A stretch of 7,018 bases of DNA from Acidimicrobiia bacterium (GTDB taxonomy: Bacteria > Actinomycetota > Acidimicrobiia > Spongiisociales > UBA5794): the NCBI GenBank assembly GCA_030598905.1, contig JAUVPA010000092.1, positions 1 through 7,018 of the forward strand, in the 5' to 3' direction. Both the position numbers and the translations under genes were made by a program. Positions 5,001-7,018 of this stretch are shown one piece after another (within the stretch, counting starts at the first letter, position 1; each line of letters starts with the position of its first letter). The notes under the pieces are model-generated. The model did not search any database, was not told where the DNA came from, and worked only from the letters and a program-made list of their open reading frames with translations.

Positions 5001-6245
5001 ATGTCCGATCCTCGCGTTCTTGTCGTGGGCGGCGGTCCCGGAGGTGCCTCTGCGGCCTATTGGCTTGCCCGCCGCGGGTTTGATGTTTTACTCGTCGAGA
5101 AGAAGACGTATCCACGTGACAAGACCTGCGGCGATGGCCTCACGCCACGTGCCGTGCGCCAGCTCATCGATATGGGTTTCGACTTCGATCGCGAAGACGT
5201 CCACAAGATCGTCGGACTGCGTGCATACGCCGGGGATCTGCGGATCGAGCTCCCATGGCCACAGCACACCGTCTATCCGGATTGGGGTGCGACTCTGCGC
5301 CGAGCCGACCTCGACATGCAGGTCGCGACGTATGCCGAGAAACAGGGTGCCGTCGTCCGTCAATCCACCGAGGCCATCGCAGTCGTCGAGGACGGCGAGC
5401 TGGTCGGCGTCGACCTGAAGGAGAACGGCGGTGTCGAGCGGATCTCACCCGAGATGGTTGTCATCGCCGACGGCTCGCTGACACGTTTCGGAAGAAAGCT
5501 CGGCACGGCTCGGCGCCGTGACTATCCGTACGGACTGGGGGTTCGGGGCTACTACGAGAGCTCGAACTCGCGCGACGGGTTCTTGGAGTCGCAGCTGAAC
5601 ATCTACGACAAGGAAGGTCGGGCGATGCCGGGCTACGGGTGGGTTTTTCCTCTCGGCGACGACAGCATCAACGTCGGCGTCGGTGTGATCTCATCGTTCC
5701 GTGGGTGGAAGGACGTCAACACGTCCCGCCTCATGGACGCGTACGCGTCGTCGCTTCCGGCCTACTGGGGCCTCGACGAGGAGTCACAACTGACCAAACC
5801 CGTGGGAGGGAAACTCCCGATGGCTTTTTCGGTCGGCCCCAAATCTGGACGGAACTGGCTCGCGATCGGCGATGCCGCCGGCGCGGTGAACCCCTTCAAC
5901 GGTGAGGGCATCGACTATGCCTACGAGACGGGTCGGCTGGCGGCGGAGGTGATCGAGGACACCCTCGGGTCGGGTGATCCCGGCCGGCTCCGCGCATACG
6001 ATCAGGCCCTCGAAGACGAGTACGGCGCCTACCACCGCGTAGCTCGCGCCTTCGTGATCGCCATAGGGAACCCGGTGATGATGCGCACGCTCACCCGAGT
6101 CGGCCTGCGGTCGCGACCCCTCATGGAGTGGGTCCTCAAGGTGATGGCAAACCTCCTCGAGCCCGACGAGTACGGGATGCAGGAGAGGGTGTACAAGGCG
6201 GTTGAAGCCGTGGTCCGTCTCGGCCCCGACCCCGTCCTGAAATAG
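5001..6245 (+). CDS. Geranylgeranyl reductase family flavoprotein (possible menaquinone-tail reductase)
   Basis: This 414-residue FAD enzyme belongs to the geranylgeranyl reductase family, which reduces double bonds in isoprenoid chains. The N-terminal Rossmann motif GGGPGG is at 10-15. It is followed by the family signature YPRDKTCGDGLTPRA at 37-51 with C43, and by the second FAD motif GDAAG at 290-294 leading into NPFNGEGID. The length matches family members such as mycobacterial MenJ (about 400 residues), which saturates one isoprene unit of menaquinone. Because quinone-linked redox genes lie upstream, menaquinone is the likeliest substrate; archaeal-type lipids or chlorophyll are less likely here (inference). 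ATG 5001 is chosen because it sits just before the Rossmann strand; the frame is open back to 4890, but that stretch is the cytochrome c end in another frame. No good Shine-Dalgarno is visible. It starts 16 bases after the cytochrome c stop at 4984, so cotranscription is likely. Confidence 0.92.
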   Translation: MSDPRVLVVGGGPGGASAAYWLARRGFDVLLVEKKTYPRDKTCGDGLTPRAVRQLIDMGFDFDREDVHKIVGLRAYAGDLRIELPWPQHTVYPDWGATLRRADLDMQVATYAEKQGAVVRQSTEAIAVVEDGELVGVDLKENGGVERISPEMVVIADGSLTRFGRKLGTARRRDYPYGLGVRGYYESSNSRDGFLESQLNIYDKEGRAMPGYGWVFPLGDDSINVGVGVISSFRGWKDVNTSRLMDAYASSLPAYWGLDEESQLTKPVGGKLPMAFSVGPKSGRNWLAIGDAAGAVNPFNGEGIDYAYETGRLAAEVIEDTLGSGDPGRLRAYDQALEDEYGAYHRVARAFVIAIGNPVMMRTLTRVGLRSRPLMEWVLKVMANLLEPDEYGMQERVYKAVEAVVRLGPDPVLK

Positions 6246-6254
6246 CCAGTCGCT

Positions 6255-6291
6255 CGTGCATAGCGGAACGGTCACGGTCACGCTATGCACG
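6255..6291. terminator. Inverted repeat between convergent genes, candidate bidirectional terminator
   Basis: A perfect 11-bp inverted repeat, CGTGCATAGCG (6255-6265) and CGCTATGCACG (6281-6291), encloses a 15-base loop. It lies between the stops of two convergent genes, and the right arm overlaps the TAG and last codons of the DUF559 gene. No T-run follows on either strand, so it is not a classical intrinsic terminator, although U-poor hairpins are often proposed at such positions in Actinomycetota. The loop contains a short tandem repeat (cggtca twice). Confidence 0.45.
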
Positions 6292-7018
6292 CGCGTTCCG
6301 GAGGAGATCGAGGCCACCGCTGCGATCGTCCTTGAGCATCGACCATGTGAGCCTCACTACGCGATAACCGTTGACGGCGGCGAGGTTGTCGCGCCTCCGA
6401 TCGTTCTCGAAATCGGCACGCTTCGTGTGATAGGCGCGCCCGTCGGCCTCGATGATGAGCTTCCACTCGGGAATCACTGCGTCGACCTGATGGGGGAGTT
6501 GGTCCCACCACGGCATCCGAGCCTGTCGGTCATGTGACGCCAGGACCAGGTCGTCCAGCAGGTCGTAGAGGAGCCGCTCCAGTTCATTCGCCGGGGGTGT
6601 GTACCCGGCGGATAGTCCTTCGATGGATTCTCTGAATCGAACCGTGCCTCGAAGTCGCTTGCCCGATATGCGGTCGAGCACGGATTCCATGTCGTCCGGT
6701 GAACAAAGAGAGCGAGCCAGTGCATCATCGATCACCCGTTCGAGACGCTTCTCTCCCATTCGACTTGCCAGATCGAAGGCCGTCTCAGCGACGCTCAGAC
6801 ACGGGATACCGTCGAGGACAATCACCTTGAGGTGTCGGAAGTCGGAGCGGCGGTGGACGGTTCCGATGTCGAGTCGCGCGTTTCCCGTCCAGGGCACCGC
6901 GATCTCCGGTTTCGTGCCCGGGTGGCATCCAAACAGACCGTGGAGGGCCGCTGCCGTGTACCCCACAGCTAATGCGTTGGTCCTGGCAAGCGTGCATGCC
7001 ATCGCAAGCTGACGCCAC
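6283..7018 (-). CDS. DUF559 / Vsr-like endonuclease-fold protein, N-terminus outside the window
   Basis: The gene enters from the right edge. An ATG at 7002-7000 would give 239 residues, but the frame is open to the edge (preceding codons read WRQLA). Homologous actinobacterial proteins also have a winged-helix, AbiEi-like N-terminus before the segment resembling A-L-A-V-G-Y-T-A-A-A-L-H-G-L, so the true start is probably beyond 7018. Numbering from that ATG, the C-terminal domain shows E140 in NELERLL, D174 in HQVDAVIPEW, E185-A-D187-G-R-A-Y-H192, then FENDRRRDN and YRVVRLTW. This is the DUF559 pattern of the PD-(D/E)xK/Vsr-like nuclease fold, with the acidic residues intact. Such proteins are common as isolated accessory genes in Actinomycetota and their role is mostly unknown; an antitoxin-like or DNA-processing role is possible. 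It is convergent to the flavoprotein gene and not obviously tied to the redox module. Confidence 0.85.
   Translation of the reverse strand, partial: WRQLAMACTLARTNALAVGYTAAALHGLFGCHPGTKPEIAVPWTGNARLDIGTVHRRSDFRHLKVIVLDGIPCLSVAETAFDLASRMGEKRLERVIDDALARSLCSPDDMESVLDRISGKRLRGTVRFRESIEGLSAGYTPPANELERLLYDLLDDLVLASHDRQARMPWWDQLPHQVDAVIPEWKLIIEADGRAYHTKRADFENDRRRDNLAAVNGYRVVRLTWSMLKDDRSGGLDLLRNARA

Noticed and set aside
6266..6280. Tandem cggtca repeat as a regulatory repeat
   Set aside because: Only two copies inside a hairpin loop; too short to support a function.

Overview
The window is GC-rich, uses GTG and TTG starts, and has tightly packed, partly leaderless-looking genes. Gene content (b6-type cytochrome b, menaquinone-type isoprenoid reductase, DUF559 protein) suggests a high-GC Gram-positive-type bacterium, most likely Actinomycetota. 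Acidimicrobiia or a related uncultured lineage is my guess; no marker gene here settles it.

Layout. Left arm, minus strand, transcribed from about 1900 down to 1: a four-helix membrane protein of unknown function (1315-1899), an 8Fe dicluster ferredoxin (869-1312), a b6-type cytochrome b N-terminal half (36-815), and the first codons of another gene that runs off the left edge (1-26). Right arm, plus strand, from about 2000: a CcoN-CcoO fusion protein (2068-4023), a membrane-anchored monoheme cytochrome c interrupted by a stop (4028-4783, remainder to 4984), and a geranylgeranyl-reductase-family flavoprotein (5001-6245). The two arms share a 168-base divergent intergenic region with a plausible promoter on each strand. 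A DUF559 endonuclease-like gene enters from the right edge on the minus strand (6283-7018) and converges on the flavoprotein gene over an 11-bp inverted repeat.

How the genes may work together. The divergent block looks like a membrane electron-transfer module: quinol chemistry at cytochrome b, an iron-sulfur protein on the cytoplasmic side, and two c-type haem domains on the outside. The flavoprotein probably saturates the isoprenoid tail of menaquinone. The most striking point is that the oxidase-like subunit keeps the 12-helix CcoN fold and a CcoO haem c domain, but every position expected to hold a haem or copper ligand in CcoN is something else (A77, A213, R264, D265, Y352, Y354, with the spacing preserved). 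It is therefore unlikely to be an oxygen reductase and may be a structural or electron-relay subunit of an undescribed complex.

Two genes of the module contain an in-frame stop followed by convincing coding sequence: TGA at 869-871 in the ferredoxin gene and TAA at 4781-4783 in the cytochrome c gene. Sequencing or assembly error, recent decay and readthrough are all possible; the sequence alone cannot separate them. I see no tRNA, rRNA, CRISPR array or insertion sequence.
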